From: Marthasterias glacialis
Taxonomy: Eukaryota > Echinodermata > Asteroidea > Forcipulatida > Asteriidae
DNA length: 64,000 bases
Assembly: GCA_911728455.2 (NCBI GenBank)
Contig: OU452228.1
Coordinates: forward strand, 17,428,698-17,492,697
Reading direction: 5' to 3'
The translations under genes and the position numbers were made by a program. The stretch's first letter is position 1. Each line of letters opens with the position of its first letter. Below are positions 1-10,398 of this stretch, in pieces. Under the pieces are notes generated by a model. The model had not been told where the DNA came from and did not search any database. It worked only from the letters and a program-made list of their open reading frames with translations.

Positions 1-778
1 TGGTGGATGGTCACAATTGTCAGTGCATGTGAAAAACAATTAGACCTGTCTGTGTAATTTACATATGCTTTGTCATTGTTTTACTAAAGGAAGCCTTTTA
101 CACTAAAGGATCCAAAGGATGCCCTGCAGGTGGTTATCTTGAAGAACACTTGCGTTATGTGAGGAAAAATATGATAAGAAAGGAGGAAGTTGGAGAGCAT
201 CAAGGAAGGAAGGAGGAAGTTGGAAAGCATCAAGGTAATTGACCTATTACCCCCCCCCCCCCAAAAAAAAAAAAAACAAAACAAAAAAACCCATCGACGA
301 CAACAACAAAAACTCAAAAACTAATATAAAAAAAATATAACAAAATAACAAAATCCCCAATGCCCCATAAACAAACAAAAACTATGCCACATAAATAGAA
401 AACAAAATTAATTAGAAGGCCCCATGCCCGTGTTACACCACAGATACTAAAGGATTCTTTATCACAGGTCTTGTTTGCATTGCTTGCTTGGAATGTGTAA
501 CAACAGCACTCAAGGAAGTTTGTGTTTTAGGGGCTGGACAAAAAAAGGAAAGTGGTATTTCTGATGCACAAGTATCATTGTCATGTCATATAAATAGAGT
601 GTGCTCATAGTTTTCAACTTCACGAGTTGCCTCAGGAGTACCCAACCAACTTGGTTCAGGACATGGAAGCAAGGACAAAATTTAATGAATCGCTATAACA
701 AAGGGACTGAATGGATATTATTTAATATAATTTATCTGGAGGTTATAATAATATTGATGTGTTTGTACTTTTTAACAG
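1..778. other. non-coding stretch upstream of SAMD3-like exons
   Basis: No convincing exon is seen. There is a C-run and A-run near 251-275 and a purine-rich, internally repeated GGAAGGAGGAAGTTGGA motif near 180-235. A frame at about 640-690 could read through an upstream exon of the downstream gene, but no phase-consistent donor was found. Confidence 0.4.
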
Positions 779-3150
779 TTAATGCAAGTGCAGCAACTCC
801 TGATGAACCCGATGAGAAGCAAGAGACAGCCGAAGATGTACTTGCAAAGGTTCAGTGGCTAAAGGACAACTGTGCACCTACTACCAAAGTCAAAGAGTAC
901 ATGTCATTGACATCAAAGCACAGGGCAGAATGGGTGAAAGATAGGGAGAGAACTGTTGCAGAAATCTTGGAGGAGTTCCCCAGGCTGCTTGGTATTGGGA
1001 TGGTAGGTTACTACAAAGTCAAATCATTTCAAACTGTGGTAGTCAATATTCTTCTTTTCTCGAGCTCTTTATTTGTCAAAGCAGTGAGAATAATATTGTC
1101 TGCATTACATTTATGGGGTGTGAGAAACTTGGTTAATGATTATTTAGGAGGCTACCATAACAGTCTTGAAACCATCCTGGTAGTGCTGTAGCTATCACTC
1201 AGAAGTCCTGGTTAATTCTAATTGTCTTTGCTTCGCACTAGTTAAGTTTTATACATCATTTTCATAACTCTTTTGTGTACTCATAATGCTTTACATACCC
1301 TTAAAACCAGTCAGTCCTAGCTAATGCTGACTTTGATTTTCTTTGTTTCTGAAGAGTTTTGCAATATTGGTCAGCATGTAATTTAGCTTTGGGGAAGTCA
1401 ATGTAGTGCTCCACAACCAACAAGAATGTTTCATTTAATCACTTTTACTTAAGATTGAGCAAGACTTCCAGCTGATGTACCCAAAAGTTGCTGACAGACT
1501 GACTGACAAATGGGGCGGCTTGTCGGACTCACTGATAGATTATGCCACACAGATGTTTCCTCTTTGGAAGGATGTGTTAGGTCTTGATGCCAGTACTGAT
1601 GTAAAGAAACTGACAGAAGGTATTTTTCACATTTTGAGAATGTCGGGTTGTCCGATCATTGCTTAATTCATTGGAAGAGTTGGTAAATTTTCAGAATATA
1701 ATTTTGAGTGTTCTCAAGACAACCATCCTCCAGATTAATTTGAAGTGGCTGAGGATTTCCAATTAAATGCTGCATTGACGTAATTCCCTTACGTAAATAT
1801 GATTTCCTTCATTACGGTGATAACTTGGGTAAGACACACAGAATGTAGGCCTTTATCATGCTGAATTCATTTTGGCCATGCGCCATAGTATCCAATAAAA
1901 GTAATGATTGCCCATATTTATTTACATATAAAAAGGAACCAAACTATTTGTCCTTTCAGCCTCGGTTTGGTTACATGACTTCAATGGGAGAAATACAAGA
2001 TGGCCTCACAATGATAAAGGTCTATTGAAGTTGATCCTAATATGGCAAAGTTAAGGCGGTTGATGATTACTGTTTTGGACCATTATCCTAGTGTTGATAT
2101 AACTTGCTCAAATTTCCATACTCTCTTTTTAACAGATGAGAAGATCAACCTGTCATTCTTTGTCATTCCAATGATATTTGATGGCTGCGACAAAAAGAAA
2201 ACTGGTGGCAGATTTGGGCCAAAGGAAACAATGAAAGCCTTTATTGATGTACAACTGGTGAGTATTGTCTTGCAAAATGATATTAAAACAAGTATCTCGC
2301 ATTCCTTTGGCGGATCTAGGGGGAAGGGACTATGTGGCTTTAGGGCTCCCCCCAAAAAAATAAAGTAAAGAAAAAAAAATAAGAAAAAATGTTGAAAAAC
2401 AAAACTGCCCTTTAGGGATCACACCTCAGTTAAAGTACCCCCTTATGGTGTATCCAGGCACTGCCTCTTCCCAGGTTTATCGTTACTTGGATGTGATCCC
2501 TGGCCATAGGGCAGTGTTTGGTTTTATGAATTATTACTGCCATCCAAAAAGAAAGGTTGCTGACAATAAATAGGGAGACCGTAAGCATAGGTCAGTTCCA
2601 GTGTCATAGGGAAATCTGTTCCATAGTAGCTTGACCCCCTCCACAATTCTTTTTTTTTGGAGGGGGGGGGGGGGGGAACAGTTTATTCGAGGGTTCAATT
2701 TAGCTGTCCCCACCAGCATACCAACCCATAGGTGGCAGATTCAAGTCCTGCTCCAGTAAATTTGTCTATATTTGCTAAAAATTGATATTTTCTTATTACT
2801 TTGACTTTTCGCAGGATATTGTGCACATGCCAACGTACTTAGAAAAAATTGACGCGACAAAACATCCTCAGCCATTCCTGCTCGTCCTGTACAGTGAATC
2901 AGTGCTAAAACCTTCCAGTGTATTTGTGATTATTGAGAAGAACACAATTCCGCAACCATCCCTACTGAAGGCCATAGATGTCTGCTATAAGGCTCACTTC
3001 ATACTCGACTGTAAATACCAGCAACTTTGCACAAGTGTGTGGAAATTCTTTGAGAGGTATATTTTCAACCAGCCTGGAATTCCAACAAACAAAGACAGTC
3101 CAACTCTAAGAGCCCTGAGGGCATTTTTGGCTTTCCGAAATTTTCCATGA
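779..3150 (+). CDS. SAMD3-like protein, last four exons
   Basis: Four exons join without breaking frame: 779-1002, 1454-1619, 2136-2257 and 2815-3150 (stop TGA at 3148). Each has AG at its start and GT at its end (gtaggt, gtattt, gtgagt), with phases 0, 1 and 0. The protein reads from an acidic linker through KVKEYMSLTSKHRAEWVKDR and VAEILEEFPRLL, then IEQDFQLMYPKVADRL, then a C-terminal module with VFVIIEKNTIPQPSLLKAID and CYKAHFILDCKYQQLC. That order of motifs is what I recall for the large invertebrate and fish family annotated as sterile alpha motif domain-containing protein 3-like. The SAM domain itself would lie further upstream and is not visible, so the 5' part is missing or outside the window. 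No in-frame stop is seen, so the gene may be functional. The molecular function of this C-terminal region is not known to me. Confidence 0.7.
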
Positions 3151-3521
3151 AAGCTTCCCAGATTGACCATGGGCTGTTTGACATTTTGTTGTTTACCTAT
3201 TCATTCATTCCTTGTTACAGTGCAGACTCATTAATGGTCATGACATTTGCCTTGTTTAGAATCGTATGACTGTCAAGAAATTAGATAGTAAGACTATGGG
3301 GGGAAAACATGGTTGTTCTTTGACAGGTTACTTAATCTTTCAAACCTCTATTTGCTTTCAAACTTAAAAGAAACAAACAATACTACAAAAATCATGACAG
3401 TTAAAACTAGTTGAATGCAATTGAAAGATGTATTAATTTATTTTTTGTTTCTCTTACTGGAAACAAACTCTTATAGTGTTATGTATAAGTATCTCAATCA
3501 TACATTTTTGTAAAACAAGGG

Positions 3522-3675
3522 CAGACTTTGCAGAATTGTGTGGAAGATCTTTGAGAGGTGTATTTTCAACCAACCTGGACTTCCAACAAACAAAGACCGT
3601 CCAACTCTAGTACAGGCCTGAGAGCCTTTTTGACTTTCCGAAATCTTCCATGAAATTTTCCCATCTCAATCATGT
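3522..3675 (+). pseudogene. degenerate copy of the last SAMD3-like exon
   Basis: The stretch from about 3522 repeats 3019-3172, the end of the last SAMD3-like exon, at an offset of about 500 bases. It keeps the words for WKIFERCIFNQPGLPTNKD but has small indels and a premature TGA. It is a tandem duplication of the gene's 3' end that has decayed. Confidence 0.75.
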
Positions 3676-4629
3676 TTTGTTTAAAACAAAGGCAGAGCTT
3701 GGGGAATAAGGGGTTTGCCCTTTACCAACACTTTGAAATTTAACCCGGCTGTAATAAAATACATGCCCCTAGATGGACCCCCTTCTGAAAACTCCTGAAT
3801 CCGCCTATGTTAAGGGGTGATAATTCAAACTGTTTATATTTTATATTTAAAATAATAACAGACATCAACAACACCACTACCTCAAGATTTTAATTAAGAA
3901 GCAAGTGTAAAACATTGTTTTCAACTTAACAAAGTCTGACTATGTTGTACACCAAGTTGATAATATGATTATCGTTTTTTTATGAAGAACAAACCTGAAT
4001 ATTATGTTTACTACTCGTTGTATTCAACTCGTTTAATTTACACACTGTAGTGCTTGTTAGCAAACTTGTTTAAAGATAAGTTCTGTACTTTGATTAATTT
4101 ATGTAGACTATTCCGAGTGTTGTCGGCAAAGTAACACAAATTGACACAACTCGACACTTAACATTCAGTTTATTTGCGTTTTCCAAAGGTTCACGAAGAA
4201 GTCTATTGGCGAGTTATTTTTGACATACGTTTTATTAGTGCACAGTTGTCTTTAAAAAAAAGGGCATTACAAGCAAGTTTCCCAAAGGTTTAATTTTGAT
4301 AAACTAAAATTTGTTTGTTAACGAAAGTCTTTTGCAATTTTAGGTTACTTTTAGTCAAGTTTATTTATTAAGCCAAATTGTTACTGTTCAGAAACAAAAA
4401 GAAAGGCAAGGCAAGCAAGCACCAGTTGTTTGAGATTTGTTTATATTTTTATTGGGCATGTTATTTAATACAAGTTGTTGTGCCATTTTTGAGAAACAAA
4501 CAAATAGAAAGTAAAAACAAGCAAGTGTGTGTTTCAAAAGCTTTAACTTCGGTAATTATAAGATTATGTGTGTGAAAGACATTGCTGAAAGAGCAAGTTA
4601 CATCATGTTCTAATTGTTTTTATAAAACA
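3676..4629. other. AT-rich non-coding stretch
   Basis: Intergenic or intronic DNA. The open frame at 4378-4575 has low-complexity Lys-rich content and no recognisable domain, so it is not called. Confidence 0.5.
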
Positions 4630-4729
4630 NNNNNNNNNNNNNNNNNNNNNNNNNNNNNNNNNNNNNNNNNNNNNNNNNNNNNNNNNNNNNNNNNNNNNNN
4701 NNNNNNNNNNNNNNNNNNNNNNNNNNNNN
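4630..4729. other. assembly gap (100 N)
   Basis: Exactly 100 N, the usual placeholder for a gap of unknown size. The upstream exons of the gene that resumes at 4730 are probably affected. Confidence 0.98.
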
Positions 4730-7137
4730 CTGGAAGTTCAATTTTCCACATTGCATGCACCGAATCAAGGTAAGTGTTAAAGGCACTTTATAAATCCCTA
4801 TGTTATTGTTATTATATTTTGCTATATTTATAATCTGTTTCTGTAGATGGAGGAACGCCCACTGTTGTGAGTCCCAGCATATCTGATGACACTGAATTTT
4901 TTTGTGGTCCAGAAAATCTTTCCGACTTGGTTGTTGGAGGTCAGTGATTAATAATTATCTTTCTTGATTTCGTCTTTGATCGTACCAATACCATGAAGTG
5001 TCCACACTTTGTTAAAATACACAGTCTCAATGTAAGTGTCATTTAAAACTTGTTTGTGATATGTTGCCCTATTCTCTATAGACCCCTCACATGTTATGTC
5101 ATAAAACATGTTTTGTTGTGTCTGGCAAATTTGAGTGGTAAAGTACTGTAGCATTTGTAGCATGAACTTTTAAGCATTGTACAATGTACATGTATGTGAG
5201 CATTGGTGTTAAAACATGCATGTCTACTGGTATGTGAGATTTTTTCAAGAATAAATTAAGTATTCTGTTGTAACATTTTGCAAGGGGTCTATCTGCTAAA
5301 TACATCTTTTCAATTCATACCACAACGGTTAAACATCATATTTTCAATTTGCATTTAGAAATGTTCACTGAAAATATTTTCACTTTTTTAAGGGGGTTGA
5401 TGAGTTGCATGCTTGACCACAAAGTCACACATTTTACCGGCAGTACACAATGCACAGGACGTACGGCTTTACGTCCCATCCGAAAGGCGGAGCAATAACG
5501 ATGACATTTCTTGCTTAAGTAAAGACACATGTGTCATGACTGAGACTTAAACACAATTTTCTGATTAGGAACACCACAGCTTCAGTCCAGTACGCTTGAC
5601 CGCTTGGCTACAATACGCCATGTAGGATAAGATACAAAAATGTTCCACAAACAATGCACACAAGCTGTGTTACATTGTTTAAGCATCATTCGAGTATGTC
5701 TTTATGTTTATCACTGAGATACTCCTTTCTTGAAAAATGATAAAAGCGGAACATTGCAAGAAAAACACCTCACTGTCTTTCATGCTTGTATACTTGTAAA
5801 ATTTTCAAGGGTAATGAATTTTGGGCTTTTGTAACTGTTGTTACATAGGCTGCGCATTGCTGCGTGTCGTCACAGTGTGTATTCACTGTTACGATTTGTC
5901 GTATGACGTTTTGGAATTTATATATATGCACTGTTGGACACTGGTCTTTATCATGCGTCCTGCATCCCGTGTAGTGAATTGTAATAATTAAAAAGTACAT
6001 TTTTATTCTCTCTGTTTATTATGAACCCCTTTTCTGCTACAATTGAAGTACTTAGTAGGAGATAACTTGGGTCTGGGTCAACATTACTGATGTACTCGAT
6101 GAATGAGATGATGATCCGGGACGTTACTTTTTTCAAATGTGGTTCCATCAGTTTAAAAAGTTCAACTATTGATTACATTTTGATTTTGCCTTTCCATTTT
6201 TCAGGAAACTCAGGGGGTTTTTTAGGAAAGGGGGATGTAGTACTACAGGCTTAGAAAGTGCAATATTAATTTTTATTTCTCAAAAACCTACAATACATGT
6301 CTTTGTCACTTTTGAAAAAATCGTTCATTTGAAAGCATGTTCAAATGTTGGCGGTTTTGATCACCAACTTTGAATTTTTACACCATAAAACACAAGTGCA
6401 CAAAAATGACTGTGCATCTAACTTTTGGTATAAGTGATTTTATAACAAGAAATTGATAAGGCAGTGTTAAAACAGCCATAACAAATTTCAACTTGATGTT
6501 TTCTTTCAGATCAAACTATTCAGACGGTAGATAGGGCATTGAAAATGATGGCTCCTAGCAGTGATGGTGAAACAGTACTTGCGGGTACAACCATGTGGTT
6601 AAATCTCTTTTGTGAGGAGTGTTGGCTCTGAGAAAAGCCGGAGGGAGACCACTGCGGCTCTTTTCAGAGCCAACACTCCGCCAACACTCCTCTCAAAAGA
6701 GATTTGACCACATGGTTGTACCCGCATGTTTACCATTTATTTATAGTTTCGATTTATTCTCTACACCATGCAAAGATTCAAACATCATTTGTGGCAATGA
6801 ACTGTTATACTTTTTAAAAGCGAAGGATGCTACTGTAACTTTCTGTAGTGTTTTCACCATTGTAACAATTTTGTCAAGGAAAAACAAAAAGATTGCTGGT
6901 AGTCTGCTCCAAAATTTTCTGTAAATGATCCTATTTACATTCTCAGGTACTTCAACATTTGTGAATGAGAACCCAGTCCACGTTTCACGCATGGTGGAGG
7001 AATGTGTGGAATCAATTCCTTCATCTTGCAACAAGGATACTGGGTCAAAGAAGCGCCTTGAAAAATGGTCGCGTGGACACTTGTTTGTTGTCCGAGCTCG
7101 TGGACACATTGAGTATTGGCAGTCGTTATTCGTCTAA
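4730..7137 (+). CDS. four-exon gene of unknown function, 3' part
   Basis: Exons 4730-4769, 4847-4939, 6510-6584 and 6947-7137 join in one frame. All junctions are phase 1, with donors gtaagt, gtcagt and gtacaa and acceptors ctgtag, tttcag and ctcag; the stop is TAA at 7135. The joined protein starts EVQFSTLHAPNQDGGTPTVV, continues with an acidic stretch DDTEFFCGPENLSDLVV, then TIQTVDRALKMMAPSSDGE, and ends with PVHVSRMVEECVESIP followed by a basic tail (KKRLEKWSRGHLFVVRARGH). I do not recognise the family. The phase agreement over four exons argues for a real gene. The 5' end falls in the assembly gap. The third donor sits at the edge of the palindrome at 6581-6725, and a SINE lies in the second intron. 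Confidence 0.5.
5395..5635 (-). mobile_element. tRNA-derived SINE (minus strand)
   Basis: Read on the minus strand, an A-box-like TAGCCAAGCGGTC (plus 5598-5610) is followed about 50 nt later by a B-box-like GTTTAAGTC (plus 5540-5552). Next comes the core word TTTCGGATGGGACGTAAAGC (around plus 5464-5490) that I associate with metazoan tRNA-SINE central domains. The order head, B box, core fits a SINE inserted in the second intron of the surrounding gene. The 3' tail and target duplication are not clear. Confidence 0.65.
6656..6671 (+). promoter_or_regulatory. histone mRNA 3' stem-loop
   Basis: GGCTCTTTTCAGAGCC is an exact match to the canonical metazoan replication-dependent histone stem-loop (6-bp stem, TTTC-type loop). 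It is followed by AACA-type sequence. No histone coding sequence is next to it. A degraded inverted copy (GGCTTTTCTCAGAGCC on minus) occupies the left palindrome arm. Confidence 0.7.
6694..6702 (+). promoter_or_regulatory. histone downstream element-like site
   Basis: CAAAAGAGA lies 22 nt after the histone stem-loop. The family's U7-binding downstream element is purine-rich (CAAGAAAGA in sea urchin, known from the literature). The distance is longer than usual, but removing the 11-base duplication in this arm would bring it to a normal spacing. Confidence 0.45.
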
Positions 7138-7698
7138 GTTTTTATTGTGGCTATTGTTCAAATACCGTATCTCTCCATGTTTTTGTTTTGTTTTTGTTTT
7201 TTTGTTTTTTACATGTCTCTTGGTTCTTGTAAGGTATGGAATTTAATTTGTATTACATTTATTGACAATTTACCAGTATTGGTGTATAACGAATTTAATA
7301 TGTTCTTTCTCAAATTCCGGACCATCTCTATGGAATCGTCTTCCACTGGATCTAAGACAAGCAGACACTCTATCCAGCTTCAAAACCAACTTGAAAACTC
7401 ACCTGTATTCATCTAGGCTTTAAGTACTGTCATGTCTGTAGTGTTGTTTTTATTGCAGAGTATCTTCATGCGCCAGGAGTGTCATTTTTGACAGACATGG
7501 CGCACTACAAATGTTCATTATTATTATTATTATTATTATGTGTGACCAGGTTTTAAAATAGTTGTGGAGACAATGCATTTGTTGTCCGTTCTCTACTATT
7601 TGGTTTATATTGCTCTGTTGGAGAAATGTCGGAACAACTTTATTAGTGACGTACATTCACGAATGTGTAGGAACATAATCATTTAAGAATATTATTTA
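7138..7698. other. non-coding; (ATT)n microsatellite
   Basis: The stretch after the unknown gene holds T-rich sequence and an ATT trinucleotide run at about 7516-7539. The overlapping open frames have no recognisable domain. Confidence 0.5.
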
Positions 7699-7862
7699 GG
7701 GAATAACAGTGCGAGGACCCGGTCTTCACTGCTTGGTAATGACCGGGGTGGTGGCTGGCCGCTGTTAACGACCAAGCCGGAGGCGCGGTCGTTAACAGCG
7801 GCCAGCCACCACCCAAGGTCATTACCAAGCAGTGAAGACCGGGTCCTGGCACTGTTATTCCC
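7699..7862. mobile_element. near-perfect fold-back hairpin, copy 1
   Basis: Arms of about 74 nt (7699-7773 and 7787-7862) are nearly perfect reverse complements around a 13-nt centre. The ends are GGGAATAACAGTGC and GCACTGTTATTCCC-like, with inner words GTGGCTGGCCGCTGTTAA and TTAACAGCGGCCAGCCAC. A shorter, related hairpin is at 32663-32724. The length and symmetry fit a fold-back element or the end of a larger transposon. Confidence 0.85.
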
Positions 7863-8038
7863 ATTAATAAATACCTTTTTAACGAAATAAACGGCTAAAA
7901 TCGTCCATTTTGTAACTTTTCTTTCTCGGCGATACTTTCTTGTTTTGTTAGCCGGTCATTATATCGCTGTTAATACACCCCCGCGTGATCACGTTTTGAC
8001 CAATCAGAATCCACAAACTGTCCTAGGTATTTATTAAT
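7863..8038. mobile_element. short terminal-inverted-repeat segment next to hairpin
   Basis: Begins ATTAATAAATACCT and ends AGGTATTTATTAAT, which are mutual reverse complements. The inner sequence CCCCCGCGTGATCACGTTTT and the following GACCAATCAGA recur in opposite orientation at about 32270-32345. It is therefore part of the same dispersed element as the hairpin beside it. Confidence 0.7.
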
Positions 8039-8753
8039 ATAAATTAAGCAATTAAAAATGCATTGCCAAAGAGTATATGTTATTAATAAAAGTTGCTGAA
8101 GATTATTTTTGGATGGCATCATTTAGTATGAAAACAGAAAACAAATAGTCGACGCGCAGGTTCCCACCAAAGCCTTTATGGCACCTGCCATCTTTTGAGC
8201 GGTGATCAATCAACGAGATACTTATCAGAAGCCTTGAAAATTAATGCAATGATCATGAACAATATTTCTTATTCTCTCCTTTACCTCTTTGATATGTTAT
8301 GCTAAGTAAAGAAAATACTTGATTAACTTTGAATCCTACACAATGGCGGGAAATGCTAATCCCATCTATGAAACCTTCAGTAAATAACACAACCAAAAGG
8401 TACTGATAATAATACATGTAACTCTTAATTTGAGTAAATACAACTAATGCGCAATATAAAGAAATAATACAGAAATAGAAAGTCTAATACCTTTTTGAGA
8501 AATATGGGCAAAATTTAACTAGTGATGTACATTCACCAACATCAAATGACAGAATTATCAAATTATCATAGGTGAAATAATTCAGAGGGCGCTCGATCTG
8601 GGATGACAATTAACTATGAAGTTGGAATAATAAATAACTATTAAGTGGGAAGTACATTGAACAAATATTTGGTTTTTTTTATCTGTCACATGTTTGGATT
8701 TTGTTGTATGTCAAATTTTATTCATATTCTGTTTTATGTTTTTTTTTTTACAG
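8039..8753. other. non-coding stretch
   Basis: AT-rich sequence with no exon-like frame; it ends in a T-rich tract and the acceptor of the next exon (ttttttacag). Confidence 0.5.
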
Positions 8754-9256
8754 TTCTGAATCACCATCGCAGGTATTTTTAATACTCCTGGCATGGTTGT
8801 CTATACATCTCAAAAGAGTTTCGACAGATGAGTGGACCAACCTGGCCATCGTCTATGACAACATGTGCCACGTTGACAACATGATGGTTGCCTGCAAACA
8901 ACTCCCCCTGCCGTGGCCATGGTCCCGTATGTGGATGGCTCCACATAAGTGCATCGATAGACTACACATACGGAACCATGTAGATAAGGAGTGTTTGTCC
9001 AGGTACCAGCCAAAAGATCATCTGAGGGATGCTGACGACACCCTCAGCTGTGAACAGACTTTCGTTTGGCTGTGAACAGACTTTCGTTTGGCTGTCCAGA
9101 TATAAAAAAATAGTCTGTGCAATGCCAAAATCACACCATTTGTTTTACATCCACAGAATGGTTTCGAGGAGAAACTTGTACATGTATATGGAATTCTGTT
9201 ACAAGCAAGGATGTGATCCAGTTCTCCCAGTCGTCAAAAGCACTAAAACCTCTTAA
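8754..9256 (+). pseudogene. KDZ-like transposase, C-terminal exon, broken
   Basis: After a strong acceptor (ag at 8752-8753) the frame reads SESPSQVFLILLAWL, then VYDNMCHVDNMMVACKQ, then KCIDRLHIRNHVDKECLSRY and CEQTFVWLSRYKKIV. The D-N-x-C-H and H-I-R-x-H patterns followed by C-E-Q are what I recall for the C-terminal part of Kyakuja-Dileera-Zisupton transposases in invertebrates. A 22-bp tandem duplication (9048-9069 and 9070-9091) adds CTGTGAACAGACTTTCGTTT again, creating a TGA and shifting the frame. The remainder continues in the new frame to the stop at 9254. Upstream exons of the transposase are not found. Confidence 0.65.
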
Positions 9257-9285
9257 ACCACATTCATCTTCTTTGTTTCCTTTAA

Positions 9286-9391
9286 CTCTTTCACTACGGA
9301 ATATGATGTACAGCTGTGACGGAATTATTTGAAATTTTCTTAATTTCCAGCCGGTGCAAGCGGCTCTCCAGTGTATCAAGTAAATAAAGAG
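9286..9391. mobile_element. piggyBac-type MITE flanked by TTAA
   Basis: A 106-bp segment starting CTCTTTCACTACGG and ending GTAAATAAAGAG is bounded by TTAA at 9282-9285 and 9392-9395. Its end resembles the right end of the piggyBac copy at 21368-21381 (CCGGAGCGAAAGAG). No coding capacity. Confidence 0.65.
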
Positions 9392-9395
9392 TTAA

Positions 9396-10398
9396 AGATG
9401 CGTTGCCCATGCTTGGGACGATTTTCGCAAAAGAACTTAATTTTCGACAGCGTACGAAATGTTAATGTTTAGTATCAATATAAAAAAATTGTTATCAATT
9501 TTGATTGAAATATTCTCAAAAAAGTCCATTAGCATGCACTATCCGATTGGTTGGGCACAACCTCAGCTGCTGATCACTATGTGCATGCACACAACGTTTT
9601 CTGAAATACTTCTTGCGCCAGCGCATGTGAATGGCGATAAATATTCAAATGTTTTCAGTTTAGTGAAAAAAGCCTTGTCAAATTTAGGGAGTGTAGCAAG
9701 CGTTGGCAGGAGTTAGATGGCCCTGAAAGCTTGATAGCAAAAAACAATATCGGCATTGGACTTGGAGATGCGCCGAGAACGACACAGCATCTGCATGATC
9801 AGCAGGACAAAGACCTTCTTCAGAACCCCAGCTCCAGCACAACCACAGTTGCTGATCGTAGTAGGCATTCTAGTGGAAGCCGAAGGTATTTTTGTAATTT
9901 CACTTATACATTCTGGAAATTGGGTCATGCCTTTAATTTAATTTAAAACATTTATTTAAAAATATATTTTTGTTAACTTTAGAATAGAAAAGCAAGGCCC
10001 AATTAATTTCCAAATGTTGTGGCCTCAAGTATAGTGGCCCAGCCCAGGACGTACTTTTTCACTCTTTTTCTTCTAAAGATTTGTTTCATTATCATCAAAC
10101 ATGATGCCTACATACAAATGCTTTGTGAAAATTTATCCGATAGTTTTGAAACAAGACACAAACAATGCAGTAAACATGGTAAAGGCCTAGCTAGGCCGTT
10201 AGCTGAAGTAGCCCTAACGGTGTTAATGCAAATGATGCATATCAGCATGTGAAAAAAGAACACTTTGAGTTTCCCAAGAGGTTGACTGTTTAGTGTTAAT
10301 GATTTAGCAATAAGCCTGTTTTTTATGTATTTCTTTTTTATTTTATAAGGGCCCTAACGGTAACGTTAATGTATTCATTGTTTATTTTTTTATGCTAG
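9396..10398. other. mostly non-coding; possible upstream exons
   Basis: A Ser/Thr-rich frame near 9840-9886 followed by GGTATTT could be an exon of the next gene, but no phase test is possible. Otherwise AT-rich with a repeated CCCTAACGGT word near 10210 and 10350. Confidence 0.35.

Larger units (their letters stand above)
6581..6725. repeat. long imperfect palindrome (fold-back)
   Basis: The left arm (6581 to about 6640) and right arm (about 6654-6725) are reverse complements: GCGGGTACAACCATGTGGT at one end matches ACCACATGGTTGTACCCGC at the other. The right arm has an 11-base internal duplication (CGGAGTGTTGG read on minus) that the left arm lacks. The centre is about a dozen unpaired bases. 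It sits exactly at the donor of exon 3 of the host gene. Confidence 0.9.

Noticed and set aside
1960-2020. extra SAMD3-like exon after acceptor tcctttcag
   Set aside because: The frame that reads best does not match phase 1, and exons 1454-1619 and 2136-2257 already join in frame without it.
2731-2756. tRNA or SINE B box (GATTCAAGTCCTG)
   Set aside because: The T-arm-like pairing is imperfect and no A box or acceptor stem is found at the right distance.
6619-7109. overlapping frames on both strands around the palindrome
   Set aside because: They arise from the inverted repeat and T-rich DNA; none joins the gene model or has a domain.
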